From positions 1,860,001-1,924,000 of the forward strand of contig JACKJA010000002.1 in NCBI GenBank assembly GCA_020638175.1: a stretch of 64,000 bases of DNA, read 5' to 3'. This document shows, one piece after another, positions 26,883-35,493 of the stretch; within the stretch, counting starts at the first letter, position 1, and every line of letters starts with the position of its first letter. Position numbers and translations under genes: made by a program. Source of the DNA: Rhodospirillales bacterium. Its GTDB lineage: Bacteria > Pseudomonadota > Alphaproteobacteria > Micavibrionales > Micavibrionaceae. The notes beneath the pieces are model-generated. The model was not told the DNA's origin. It saw nothing but the letters and a program-made list of their open reading frames with translations, and did not search any database.

Positions 26883-27478
26883 TATTGCTGATCGACAATT
26901 ACGATTCCTTTGTCTACAACCTCGCCCGTTATACCGGACGATTGGGGCATGAACGCCGCGTTGTGCGCAATGATGCGATCACGCTGGATGAAATCGCCAT
27001 GGACCCGCCGGAAGCCATTATCATCTCTCCCGGCCCTTGCTCCCCGCGTGAAGCGGGCATCAGCAACGCCATTGTGCAGCATTTTTCCGGCCGCATTCCT
27101 ATTCTGGGCGTCTGTCTGGGCCATCAATGCATTGGGGAAGCCTTTGGCGGGCGGACCATCCGCGCCCCGCGCCCTGTTCATGGCCGCTCCAGCGCCATCG
27201 AACATCAGGCCGACGGAATCTTCATGGGATTACCCAATCCTCTGGAAGCCGCGCGGTATCACTCCCTGATGATCGAACTTTCAGCCAGCAGTCCGCTCGA
27301 CATCACCGCGACAACCGATGACGAAGATTCAATCATCATGGCTGTGCAACATAAAACAGACCCGACATTCGGCATCCAGTTTCATCCTGAATCGGTATTA
27401 ACGCCGTACGGCCTTGATATTCTGCGCAATTTCCTCCTGATTGCCGATCAATGGAAAGACAAAAAGGCCGCCGCATGA
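26879..27478 (+). CDS. pabA: aminodeoxychorismate synthase component II (glutamine amidotransferase)
   Basis: PabA hydrolyses glutamine and passes ammonia to PabB. The 199-residue class I amidotransferase shows the oxyanion strand ISPGP, the nucleophile Cys79 in GVCLGHQ and the His/Glu pair in QFHPES. Anthranilate synthase TrpG is nearly the same in sequence and one subunit may serve both pathways in some bacteria. Its place between pabB and pabC, with 4-nt overlaps on each side, supports folate synthesis. Confidence 0.9.
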   Translation: MILLIDNYDSFVYNLARYTGRLGHERRVVRNDAITLDEIAMDPPEAIIISPGPCSPREAGISNAIVQHFSGRIPILGVCLGHQCIGEAFGGRTIRAPRPVHGRSSAIEHQADGIFMGLPNPLEAARYHSLMIELSASSPLDITATTDDEDSIIMAVQHKTDPTFGIQFHPESVLTPYGLDILRNFLLIADQWKDKKAAA

Positions 27479-28230
27479 GTATCGTCTGGTTCAACGGAAC
27501 AATCTTGCCCCGGCAAGAAGCCGTCATATCAACGACAGATCGTGGTTTCCTGCTTGGCGACGGCATATTTGACACCATGCTGGCAACCACCGGAAAGCCT
27601 GTTTATGCTGCAAAGCACATTGACCGCCTGTTCGATCATGCTGCAGTTTTAAAAATCCAGCCCTCTTTTACGAAGAACGAGATTGAGACCGCCATAGCAA
27701 TCCTTCTGCAAAAAAACGAGCTACAAAACGAAACCGCCGCCCTGCGCATCACGATCACACGCGGCCCCGGCCCGCGCGGATTATCCTTGCCGGACCGCGA
27801 ACAGCCAACGGTCCTGATAACCGCTGGCGCTTATGCGCCGCCGCCGGACAAACCATTAACCGCGATCATTGCACAAACCGTGCGCCGCAACGAAGGCTCC
27901 CCGCTATCGCACATAAAATCCCTGAATTATGGCGATAACATTCTGGCCCTGAACGAAGCCCGTGAAAAGGGCGCAGACACCGCCCTGATGATGAACAACG
28001 CCGGGTACGTATGCTGCGCCGTTAACGGAAACATCTTTATCGAAGAAAACGACCGGCTCTATACACCGCCGCTATCCGACGGCGTAATCAACGGCATCAT
28101 GCGCAGCAAAATAATGAAAGACCGAAAAGTAACGGAAGAAAGCCTTACGCCGGAGCGCGTTATAAACGCCAGAGGAGTTTGGACAACAAACAGCCTGATA
28201 GGGATGAAACCGCTTGAAACAGGTCGTTAA
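27475..28230 (+). CDS. pabC: aminodeoxychorismate lyase
   Basis: This fold-type IV PLP enzyme would split 4-amino-4-deoxychorismate to 4-aminobenzoate and pyruvate. The 251-residue protein has the PLP lysine Lys148 in SHIKSLNYGDNILA and the N-terminal DRGFLLGDGIFDT motif. Branched-chain and D-amino-acid aminotransferases share this fold, but the operon with pabA and pabB favours PabC. The start ATG overlaps the pabA stop (ATGA). The stop interlocks with the convergent atpC gene. Confidence 0.88.
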   Translation: MSIVWFNGTILPRQEAVISTTDRGFLLGDGIFDTMLATTGKPVYAAKHIDRLFDHAAVLKIQPSFTKNEIETAIAILLQKNELQNETAALRITITRGPGPRGLSLPDREQPTVLITAGAYAPPPDKPLTAIIAQTVRRNEGSPLSHIKSLNYGDNILALNEAREKGADTALMMNNAGYVCCAVNGNIFIEENDRLYTPPLSDGVINGIMRSKIMKDRKVTEESLTPERVINARGVWTTNSLIGMKPLETGR

Positions 28231-28661
28231 AGGACAATTTGCCCGGTAACGGCACTCAGCTTGGATTTTGCAATCACCAGTTTACGTTCGATGCGCGCCT
28301 TGTCGATATCACCGGACGCCAATCCCATATCTTCGGTCAAATTACGAATGGATTTATCAAGCTCAGCTTCGCTCAGCGCCGCAACATCGACAGCTTCTTC
28401 GGCCAGAACCGTGCAGTTCTCCGCCGAAATATCGGCAAACCCGCCCGCAATAAAAATCCGTTTCGGCGCATCACCGGCTTTATCATAAACCTCAACCACG
28501 CCCGGGCGGATTGAAACGACCAGCGCGCTGTGATTGGGCAGCACACCGACATTCCCCTCTTCACCGGGAATCACGGCCATCGTCACCGGTTCGGACATAA
28601 GTTTCCGTTCCGGTGATACCAGTTCAAAGTGAAATGTCGTTGCTGTATCCATAACTTTCAA
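28227..28661 (-). CDS. atpC: F1 ATP synthase epsilon subunit
   Basis: Epsilon sits in the central stalk and couples rotation to catalysis. The 144-residue protein has the N-terminal beta-sandwich (with PGEEGNVGVLPNHSALV) and a C-terminal helical hairpin with DIDKARIERKLVIAKSKL. It is the last gene of the operon, 16 nt after atpD. The stop overlaps pabC. Confidence 0.96.
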   Translation of the reverse strand: MKVMDTATTFHFELVSPERKLMSEPVTMAVIPGEEGNVGVLPNHSALVVSIRPGVVEVYDKAGDAPKRIFIAGGFADISAENCTVLAEEAVDVAALSEAELDKSIRNLTEDMGLASGDIDKARIERKLVIAKSKLSAVTGQIVL

Positions 28662-28677
28662 CCTGTATTAGTGCAAA

Positions 28678-30111
28678 CTAAGCAGCATCAGCCGCCATTT
28701 TCTTGGCTTTGGCTTCGGCTTCCTCGATCGTACCGACCATGTAAAACGCACTTTCCGGCAAGTGGTCGTATTTACCGTCAACAATCGCGCGGAAGCCTTT
28801 GATCGTGTCGGCCAGGTTAACGAAGACGCCCGGTGTCCCGGTGAAGACTTCGGCAACGTGGAACGGCTGTGATAAGAAGCGCTGGATCTTACGGGCACGG
28901 GCCACGATAAGCTTGTCTTCTTCTGACAGTTCGTCCATCCCGAGGATAGCGATAATGTCCTGCAGCGCTTTGTAGGTCTGCAGCGTTTTCTGAACGTCAG
29001 CCGCACATTTATAATGCTCGTCCCCGATCACGCGCGGATCAAGGATCCGTGAGGTGGAATCGAGCGGGTCAACAGCCGGGTAAATCCCCAGCTCGGCAAT
29101 CTGACGGCTAAGAACGGTCGTCGCGTCAAGGTGCGAGAAGGTCGTTGCCGGGGCCGGGTCGGTCAAGTCATCGGCAGGCACGTAAACGGCCTGAACCGAG
29201 GTGATCGAGCCTTTGTTGGTCGAGGTAATCCGTTCCTGCATCGCGCCCATATCGGTCGACAGGGTCGGCTGGTAACCAACGGCAGACGGGATACGGCCCA
29301 GCAGAGCGGACACTTCGGCGCCAGCCTGAGTGAAACGGAACACGTTATCCATGAAGAACAGAACGTCCTGGCCTTCTTCGTCCCGGAAATATTCGGCAGC
29401 CGTCAGACCGGTCAGACCGACACGCGCCCGCGCGCCCGGCGGTTCGTTCATCTGGCCGTATACCAGCGCCACTTTTGATTTGTCACTTTCACCCGGAACC
29501 AGAACGCCGGATTCGATCATTTCGTGGTACAAATCGTTCCCTTCACGGGTCCGTTCACCAACACCGGCGAACACAGACACGCCGCCGTGGCCTTTCGCGA
29601 TGTTGTTAATCAGTTCCATGATCGTCACGGTCTTACCAACACCGGCACCGCCGAACAGGCCGATTTTACCACCCTTCAGGTACGGGCAAAGAAGGTCGAC
29701 AACCTTGATTCCTGTAACCAGCTGCTCGGCTTCTGCAGACTGATCCACAAAAGCAGGCGCCGGACGGTGAATAGGAAATCTCTGTTTAGTTTTCGGCTGC
29801 GGCATTTCATCAATCGCATTCCCGATCACATCGAAAATCCGGCCCAGCGTTTCCGGCCCGACCGGCACAGAAATAGCTTCGCCCGTATCGACGACTTCGG
29901 TGCCACGCACCAGACCATCGGTCGTATCCATGGCGATGCAACGCACCATGTTCTCACCCAGATGCTGCGCGACTTCCAAAACCAGCGTTTTACCTTCGTT
30001 TTCGGTCTGAATCGCATTCAAAATCGCCGGGACGTTGCCATCAGCAAACTTCACATCGACAACCGCGCCCAGCACCTGCGAAATCGTTCCTTTGGATTGT
30101 TTCTTAGCCAT
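28678..30111 (-). CDS. atpD: F1 ATP synthase beta subunit
   Basis: Beta is the catalytic subunit of ATP synthase. The 477-residue protein has the P-loop GGAGVGKT, the GERTREGND motif and the DELSEEDK (DELSEED-type) loop near the C-terminus. Length and motifs are normal. It follows a small unknown gene rather than atpG directly, with a 51-nt gap before its start. Confidence 0.98.
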   Translation of the reverse strand: MAKKQSKGTISQVLGAVVDVKFADGNVPAILNAIQTENEGKTLVLEVAQHLGENMVRCIAMDTTDGLVRGTEVVDTGEAISVPVGPETLGRIFDVIGNAIDEMPQPKTKQRFPIHRPAPAFVDQSAEAEQLVTGIKVVDLLCPYLKGGKIGLFGGAGVGKTVTIMELINNIAKGHGGVSVFAGVGERTREGNDLYHEMIESGVLVPGESDKSKVALVYGQMNEPPGARARVGLTGLTAAEYFRDEEGQDVLFFMDNVFRFTQAGAEVSALLGRIPSAVGYQPTLSTDMGAMQERITSTNKGSITSVQAVYVPADDLTDPAPATTFSHLDATTVLSRQIAELGIYPAVDPLDSTSRILDPRVIGDEHYKCAADVQKTLQTYKALQDIIAILGMDELSEEDKLIVARARKIQRFLSQPFHVAEVFTGTPGVFVNLADTIKGFRAIVDGKYDHLPESAFYMVGTIEEAEAKAKKMAADAA

Positions 30112-30162
30112 GTTTTCAGTTTCCTCTTTTTAAAATCTTTTATTCTGTCAATTTCTCAATAT

Positions 30163-30435
30163 CTATAATCTGTGATGCGAGCTTGGTAGAGCCTGCTGCC
30201 AAACCGGATGGGATGGCTGATCCTCTTCATCAAAAGCCAGATGTTCATAAATTTCTGCAATCAGACTGATATCTTTCGGCTTCAATACCAGACCTTCCGG
30301 AGCTTCTTCAACAAGCCCCATTAAAACCCCTTCGGCCACAGGCAATTCACAAACCATGCCGCGATGCATAATATCGTTAACTGCGCCAAAAGCGTCCCTT
30401 ACATTCGTTATGTATCTATCGTATCCGTCCGTCAT
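30163..30435 (-). CDS. small protein inserted between atpG and atpD
   Basis: The 90-residue acidic protein starts MTDGYDRYITNVRDAFG. The ATG is 4 nt after the atpG stop, with GGAGG about 12 nt upstream inside the end of atpG. It is soluble and has no known family. atpG and atpD are normally adjacent in alphaproteobacteria, so this is an insertion in the operon. It may be an ATP synthase accessory factor, or a hitch-hiker; the sequence does not tell. Confidence 0.6.
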   Translation of the reverse strand: MTDGYDRYITNVRDAFGAVNDIMHRGMVCELPVAEGVLMGLVEEAPEGLVLKPKDISLIAEIYEHLAFDEEDQPSHPVWQQALPSSHHRL

Positions 30436-30439
30436 ATTG

Positions 30440-31342
30440 CTACACAGCCTCCGCCCCGGAAATGATCTCAATCAGTTCCTTGGTGATATAAGCCTGCCGC
30501 GCACGGTTATACTGCAGCGTCAGATTACCAATCATATCCCCGGCATTGCGGGTTGCGTTATCCATCGCCGTCATCCGCGCTGCCTGCTCACCCGCTGCAC
30601 TATCCAACAGCGCCCGGTAGAGCTGTACCGCCAAATTTTTCGGCAAGAGCTGAGCCAGCAATATTTCTTCTTCCGGTTCAAAGCGATAAGGACAAATCAT
30701 CCCCTCTTTCTTCTCTTCCGTCTTCGCATCATCGGCTTTTCTTGCCACATCAAACGGGATCAACTGATGCGCCGAAGGCTTCTGCACCAGAACGTTCTTG
30801 AATTCGTTATAAAGCAGCGTACAAACATCAAACGCCCCGGCTTCGAATTGCTCCAGAATATACTGCGTAACCTGATCGGACTCGGCAAAACTGATCTTAT
30901 CCTTGCCGCCGATCTGGGTGAAGCTCTGCACGATATGAGATTCAAATTCGCGCTTCAGAACATCACGGCCTTTGCGCCCGACGCACAGGATTTTAACCGT
31001 TTTACCGGCATTCAGCAGACTGGAAATTTCCTTGCGGGCACTACGGATCAGATTTCCGTTAAAACCGCCACATAAGCCGCGATCAGACGTCATAACGACC
31101 AGCAAATGCACATCATCCCGCCCCGTTCCGATCAACAGCTTCGGCGAATTCGGGCCAACAACGACACCTTCGGCAACGCGCGCCATCATCCGGGCCATCG
31201 CCTGCGCATAAGGCTGGCTGGCCTCGGCAGCTTCCTGCGCTTTTTTCAACTTGGATGCCGCCACCATTTTCATGGCAGACGTAATTTTCCGCGTCGATTT
31301 CACGGAAGCAATACGGTCACGATAATCCTTCAGACTGGGCAT
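30440..31342 (-). CDS. atpG: F1 ATP synthase gamma subunit
   Basis: Gamma is the rotating central shaft. The 300-residue protein has the family N-terminus (LKDYRDRIASVKSTRKITSAMKMVAA) split here for brevity: the SVKSTRKIT and AMKMVAASKL patterns are typical. DRGLCGGFN lies in the Rossmann part, and the C-terminal helix has AMDNATRNAGDMI. It overlaps the preceding small gene by 13 nt. Confidence 0.97.
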   Translation of the reverse strand: MPSLKDYRDRIASVKSTRKITSAMKMVAASKLKKAQEAAEASQPYAQAMARMMARVAEGVVVGPNSPKLLIGTGRDDVHLLVVMTSDRGLCGGFNGNLIRSARKEISSLLNAGKTVKILCVGRKGRDVLKREFESHIVQSFTQIGGKDKISFAESDQVTQYILEQFEAGAFDVCTLLYNEFKNVLVQKPSAHQLIPFDVARKADDAKTEEKKEGMICPYRFEPEEEILLAQLLPKNLAVQLYRALLDSAAGEQAARMTAMDNATRNAGDMIGNLTLQYNRARQAYITKELIEIISGAEAV

Positions 31343-31590
31343 ACGCCCCCCATTCCTATTTTCGTTTCATCCAAACGGGCAAGACACTGGCCATATGACT
31401 CGTTAAAAACGGGAGACTTATACCCGTCAACAGGCTGTCCGCCGCAAATAATGGTCGTCGGCAACGTAGCAATCAGCCCCTCGGCCTCACCAATAATCGT
31501 ATGGCCGGCCGGCACATCCGCACTATTTTCAAACACATCACCCAATGTGTTGAATACCGCCGGATCAAAGCCAAATATGGTCTTGCACAT
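31330..31590 (-). CDS. small protein inserted between atpA and atpG
   Basis: The 86-residue protein starts MCKTIFGFDPAVFN with AAGGGAA about 10 nt upstream and begins 13 nt after the atpA stop. Its end overlaps atpG by 13 nt, so it is embedded in the operon and translation is likely coupled. Three of its Cys and a GHTIIGEAEGLIATLPTTII segment are distinctive. No family recognised. It is unrelated to the other insert at 30163. Confidence 0.65.
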   Translation of the reverse strand: MCKTIFGFDPAVFNTLGDVFENSADVPAGHTIIGEAEGLIATLPTTIICGGQPVDGYKSPVFNESYGQCLARLDETKIGMGGVCPV

Positions 31591-31603
31591 TTATACTATT
31601 CCC

Positions 31604-33154
31604 TTACGCTGCCTTGGCATCCGTCCCGGCAAAGCCCTTGGTGAAGGCTTCGAGGAACGAAGACAACTGGCTTTCCAGCTTGTCGTCCAGGGCCTTTTGC
31701 GTACGGATCCCCTTCAGGATATCTTTGCCGTTCGCCCGCAGGTCTTCCAAAAGACGCGCTTCATATTCGTTGACCTGATCAACGGCAACCCCGTCCAGAT
31801 AACCACGTGTCCCGGCGTAAATCACGGCAACCTGCTCCTCCACCGGCAGCGGCGAGTATTGCGGCTGCTTCAGGAGCTGCGTCAGACGCGCCCCACGAGC
31901 CAGAAGCTTCTGGGTCGACGCATCAAGATCAGAGGCGAACTGCGCGAAGGCTTCCATTTCACGGAACTGGGCCAGCTCAAGCTTGATCGACCCGGCAACC
32001 TGTTTCATCGCCTTGATCTGCGCCGCAGATCCCACACGGGACACGGACAGACCAACGTTAATCGCCGGACGGATCCCTTTAAAGAACAGGCCGGTTTCAA
32101 GGAAGATCTGGCCGTCGGTAATGGAAATCACGTTCGTCGGAATGTACGCAGACACGTCACCGGCCTGTGTTTCAACGATCGGCAGCGCGGTCAGGGACCC
32201 TGCGCCCATTTCATCATTCATTTTTGCCGCACGCTCCAGCAGACGAGAGTGAATGTAGAACACATCCCCAGGATAGGCTTCACGACCCGGCGGGCGACGC
32301 AGCAGCAAGGACATCTGGCGGTACGCCACAGCCTGCTTGGACAGGTCGTCATAAATCGCCAGCGCGTGCAGGCCGTTATCACGGAACCATTCACCGATCG
32401 CCGCCCCGCAATACGGCGCCAGGAACTGCATCGGGGCCGGATCGGATGCGGTCGCGGCAACGACGACGGAATATTCCATCGCGCCCTGCTCTTCCAATTC
32501 TTTCACCAGCTGCGCCACGGTCGAGCGTTTTTGGCCGACAGCGACATAAATGCAATAGAGATGCTCTTTTTCGTCTTTAGAGCCGTTAAAGTTTTTCTGG
32601 TTAATGATCGTATCAACGCAAACGGCGGTTTTACCGGTCTGACGGTCACCGATCACCAGCTCCCGCTGGCCACGGCCAACCGGCACCAGCGCGTCAATCG
32701 CTTTCACACCGGATTGCATCGGCTCGTGCACGGATTTCCGCGGGATAATACCCGGCGCTTTTGTCTCGACAAGACGGTGCTCTTTCGCCTTGATCGGGCC
32801 TTTGCCGTCAATCGGGTTCCCCAGCGCGTCAACCACGCGGCCCAGCAGCTCTTTGCCGACCGGAACCTGCACAATCTCGCCGGTCCGCTTAACGATGTCG
32901 CCTTCTTTAATATCGCGGTCATCACCGAAGATAACGATACCGACATTGTCGGTTTCAAGGTTCAGGGCCATCCCTTTGATGCCGCCCGGGAATTCAACCA
33001 TCTCACCGGCACGAACCTGGTCAAGGCCGTAAACGCGGGCCACACCGTCACCAACGGAGAGCACCTGCCCGATCTCGGCGACATCAGCCTGCGCGCCAAA
33101 ATCAGCGATTTGTTTTTTCAGAATTTCAGAAATTTCTGCTGCCTGGAGTTGCAT
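31604..33154 (-). CDS. atpA: F1 ATP synthase alpha subunit
   Basis: Alpha is the non-catalytic nucleotide-binding subunit. The 516-residue protein has the P-loop GDRQTGKTAV and the family signature with PAINVGLSVSRVGSAAQ. The start ATG follows atpH without a gap, preceded by AAGAGGT. Length is normal. Confidence 0.98.
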   Translation of the reverse strand: MQLQAAEISEILKKQIADFGAQADVAEIGQVLSVGDGVARVYGLDQVRAGEMVEFPGGIKGMALNLETDNVGIVIFGDDRDIKEGDIVKRTGEIVQVPVGKELLGRVVDALGNPIDGKGPIKAKEHRLVETKAPGIIPRKSVHEPMQSGVKAIDALVPVGRGQRELVIGDRQTGKTAVCVDTIINQKNFNGSKDEKEHLYCIYVAVGQKRSTVAQLVKELEEQGAMEYSVVVAATASDPAPMQFLAPYCGAAIGEWFRDNGLHALAIYDDLSKQAVAYRQMSLLLRRPPGREAYPGDVFYIHSRLLERAAKMNDEMGAGSLTALPIVETQAGDVSAYIPTNVISITDGQIFLETGLFFKGIRPAINVGLSVSRVGSAAQIKAMKQVAGSIKLELAQFREMEAFAQFASDLDASTQKLLARGARLTQLLKQPQYSPLPVEEQVAVIYAGTRGYLDGVAVDQVNEYEARLLEDLRANGKDILKGIRTQKALDDKLESQLSSFLEAFTKGFAGTDAKAA

Positions 33155-33745
33155 TTATCCAACCTCTTTCATCTGTTGATTTTCATTCGTTTGTGTTTTC
33201 ATCGCGCGGCCCAGCCGGTCAAGCTTGTTCCGGACTGAATCATCAATCATCAGGGAGCCGACCGTAACGATCATCCCCCCCAGCAAATCTTCATTCACGG
33301 TAATATCCAAAGTTACGTTGGCCCCCGTCGCCTTGCCCAGCTCCGCGCCCAGCGCTTTTTCCTGCGCCGCGCTCAAAAGGCTGGCCGTTTGCACCTGCGC
33401 CCGGATTTCACCGCGACGCCGCGTCACCTCGGCAGAAAAAGCCTTAATCACAGCGCCCAGAATGGGCAAGCGGCTGTTATCAGCGATCATGCCCAAAAAA
33501 TTAGTCGTTTGTTTCTGAAATTTGGCGCTTTGCGCCAGAAGCATCAAAGCATCTTTTTGTTGCCGCCCCCCAATCAAGGGATTGCGAATCACGCTTTGCA
33601 AAGAATCCGAGGATTCCGCCATAGCTGCCAGCTCAGCCATATCTTTCTCGACCTTGGCCAATACGCCGTCTTTTTCAGCAACGTCAATTAGCGCCGCCGC
33701 GTAGCGGGTTGCGACAAGGCCCGTATCAGATTTTTGTGATCCCAC
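33155..33745 (-). CDS. atpH: F1 ATP synthase delta subunit
   Basis: Delta links F1 to the peripheral stalk. The 196-residue protein has the N-terminal helical domain (ATRYAAALIDVA) and the C-terminal signature with NEDLLGGMIVTVGS. The start is GTG at 33745. It is the first gene of the F1 operon. F0 genes are absent, as usual in alphaproteobacteria. Confidence 0.96.
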   Translation of the reverse strand: MGSQKSDTGLVATRYAAALIDVAEKDGVLAKVEKDMAELAAMAESSDSLQSVIRNPLIGGRQQKDALMLLAQSAKFQKQTTNFLGMIADNSRLPILGAVIKAFSAEVTRRRGEIRAQVQTASLLSAAQEKALGAELGKATGANVTLDITVNEDLLGGMIVTVGSLMIDDSVRNKLDRLGRAMKTQTNENQQMKEVG

Positions 33746-33855
33746 GCGTGTTTTTCCCGGTTATATTGCCATGCAACTAAAGTTGGCGTTGATTTAACAC
33801 AGGATATGGCCAAACGCAAGGTCCGAAAGGGATTTTTTGGTGCTTTTTTCCCGAC

Positions 33856-34659
33856 CTACCATTGCGGAAATAAATGAAACTGGAAAAGGGGAAATCGCAC
33901 CGGATCGAGAAACATGCCCAGAACCTTGAACAGCATAAGATGAAGCACATAGATTTCCAGTGTGCGGCGCCCGAACAAACGGATAATCCCCGCCACCGGC
34001 CCCGGCATTTTTTCGGTTAGCCGCGGATAGGTTTGCGGCTTGAAAAAATAAAGAACGCCAAAAACAATCACCATTTCGACGACAAAGACCTGAAGCTGCG
34101 CCCCGGAAAAACCGAAGGTTAATAGCTGGATCACCAAAAACCCGACCAGAATAAACGCCAGAAAAGGATCAACATGCTTTTCTAATGGCTTCCATAGCTC
34201 TTCGTCACGATGCCGCATCAGGTAACCAAAAAGCGCCACCAGCAACCCCAACGTCCCGTATTCGCTAAACCCGTTGGTTGGCAAAGCCAGAAGAACCATT
34301 ATAACCCCCAGCGCCCAGAGATAACTGGGATTTTTCCGGGCATGATCCATCACCGGATCAATCAGCAACCGGATACAAATCATCGTCGCCAGAATATTCA
34401 ACGGGAAAATCGGTATCCCCGCCACCGGGTTGAACGCCGCCAGCACCAGCGCCCCTATCCATAATTTTGGTCCCAAATCGCGGCTACGCGCATAGCCAAT
34501 CAGAAAAAACCACATCGGGACACACAGTCGCCCGGCCACCCGCCACCACATATCGTCCGGAAAAAAGTAATATCCCACATGATCGACGATCATCAAAAGA
34601 ACCGCGAACATTTTCAGGAAATCATAGGAAGTAAGGTCTTTGGGAATAGATTTACTCAT
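33856..34659 (-). CDS. TraX-family membrane protein (copy 1)
   Basis: The 267-residue protein has about 8 hydrophobic helices and the TraX pattern: LTSYDFLKMFAVLLMIVDHVG, then RVAGRLCVPMWFFLIGYARSR. TraX of the F plasmid acetylates the N-terminus of pilin; chromosomal members have the same acyltransferase-3-like fold but unknown targets. A His in the VDHVG helix is the probable active-site residue. It is a close paralogue of the gene at 34699. Confidence 0.88.
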   Translation of the reverse strand: MSKSIPKDLTSYDFLKMFAVLLMIVDHVGYYFFPDDMWWRVAGRLCVPMWFFLIGYARSRDLGPKLWIGALVLAAFNPVAGIPIFPLNILATMICIRLLIDPVMDHARKNPSYLWALGVIMVLLALPTNGFSEYGTLGLLVALFGYLMRHRDEELWKPLEKHVDPFLAFILVGFLVIQLLTFGFSGAQLQVFVVEMVIVFGVLYFFKPQTYPRLTEKMPGPVAGIIRLFGRRTLEIYVLHLMLFKVLGMFLDPVRFPLFQFHLFPQW

Positions 34660-34698
34660 AACGATTATTTTACCATAGAAAACCGTTCGTCTTAACTC

Positions 34699-35481
34699 TT
34701 AATAAAACCATTTCCAGCCCAAAATTCGGTAATAATCCGGGGCCAGCCAAAGCATGGACAACATAATCAAAGCCAGATGAACAACATAAATCTCCAGCGT
34801 CCGCCGCCCGAAAAACTGGATCACGGAAACAACAAAACCCGGCAAAACCATCGTTAAGCGCGAAAAGGAAACAGGCTTGAAGTGGTATAGCGTCACCATA
34901 ACCAGAATCGTCCCCGCAAACAGGACGATAAATTCGCTCGTCGAAAAATCAAAATACATCAACTGGGCGACCATAAAAGCCGCCACACAAAAAATAATAT
35001 AGGGATATATGTAAGCCTGCCTTTGTTCGGAATGGCGTAACAAATAGCCAAACATGGCCAAAATCACTGCCAGTGTCCCGTATTCAAAAAATGTCCCCGT
35101 CACCGGCACCAGCGCCAGCAACAAAAGCCCCACACCCCAGAACACAAAAGCATGCCACAACGCAACCTTCATAACCGCATCCAGCAATAACCGCACGACA
35201 ATGATTGTACCCAGAATATTGACAGGAAACAGGGCCATCCCCGCAAACAGCTTAACAACAATCAGAAGCAAAAAACCGACCCACAGCCGCGGCCCCAGAT
35301 CACGGCTGCGCGCATAGCCGATCAAAAAGAACCAGACCGGCACACACAGACGCCCCGCAACCCGGAACCATGCCTGATCGGGAAAATAAAATGCCCCCAC
35401 ATGATCGACGATCATCAAAAGGACCGCGAACATTTTCAGGAAATCATAGGAAGTCAGTTCTTTGGGTAAAGGGGTCTTCAT
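34699..35481 (-). CDS. TraX-family membrane protein (copy 2)
   Basis: This 260-residue protein is a tandem paralogue of the gene at 33856, nearly identical through the first two helices and more divergent toward the C-terminus. It follows priA by 12 nt and so may be read through from it. The pair lies between priA and atpH, two genes often adjacent in alphaproteobacteria. An O- or N-acetylation role on a surface molecule is plausible from the family only. Confidence 0.88.
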   Translation of the reverse strand: MKTPLPKELTSYDFLKMFAVLLMIVDHVGAFYFPDQAWFRVAGRLCVPVWFFLIGYARSRDLGPRLWVGFLLLIVVKLFAGMALFPVNILGTIIVVRLLLDAVMKVALWHAFVFWGVGLLLLALVPVTGTFFEYGTLAVILAMFGYLLRHSEQRQAYIYPYIIFCVAAFMVAQLMYFDFSTSEFIVLFAGTILVMVTLYHFKPVSFSRLTMVLPGFVVSVIQFFGRRTLEIYVVHLALIMLSMLWLAPDYYRILGWKWFY

Positions 35482-35493
35482 ACAATAATGATC

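Noticed and set aside
25479..27478. Anthranilate synthase (trpE-trpG)
   Set aside because: The PIKGT lysine and the overlapping pabC gene indicate folate synthesis.
31106..33238. A 710-codon open frame on the plus strand opposite atpA and atpG
   Set aside because: It is antisense to clear housekeeping genes, and its product is rich in Arg/His with no domain; it arises from the codon bias of atpA.
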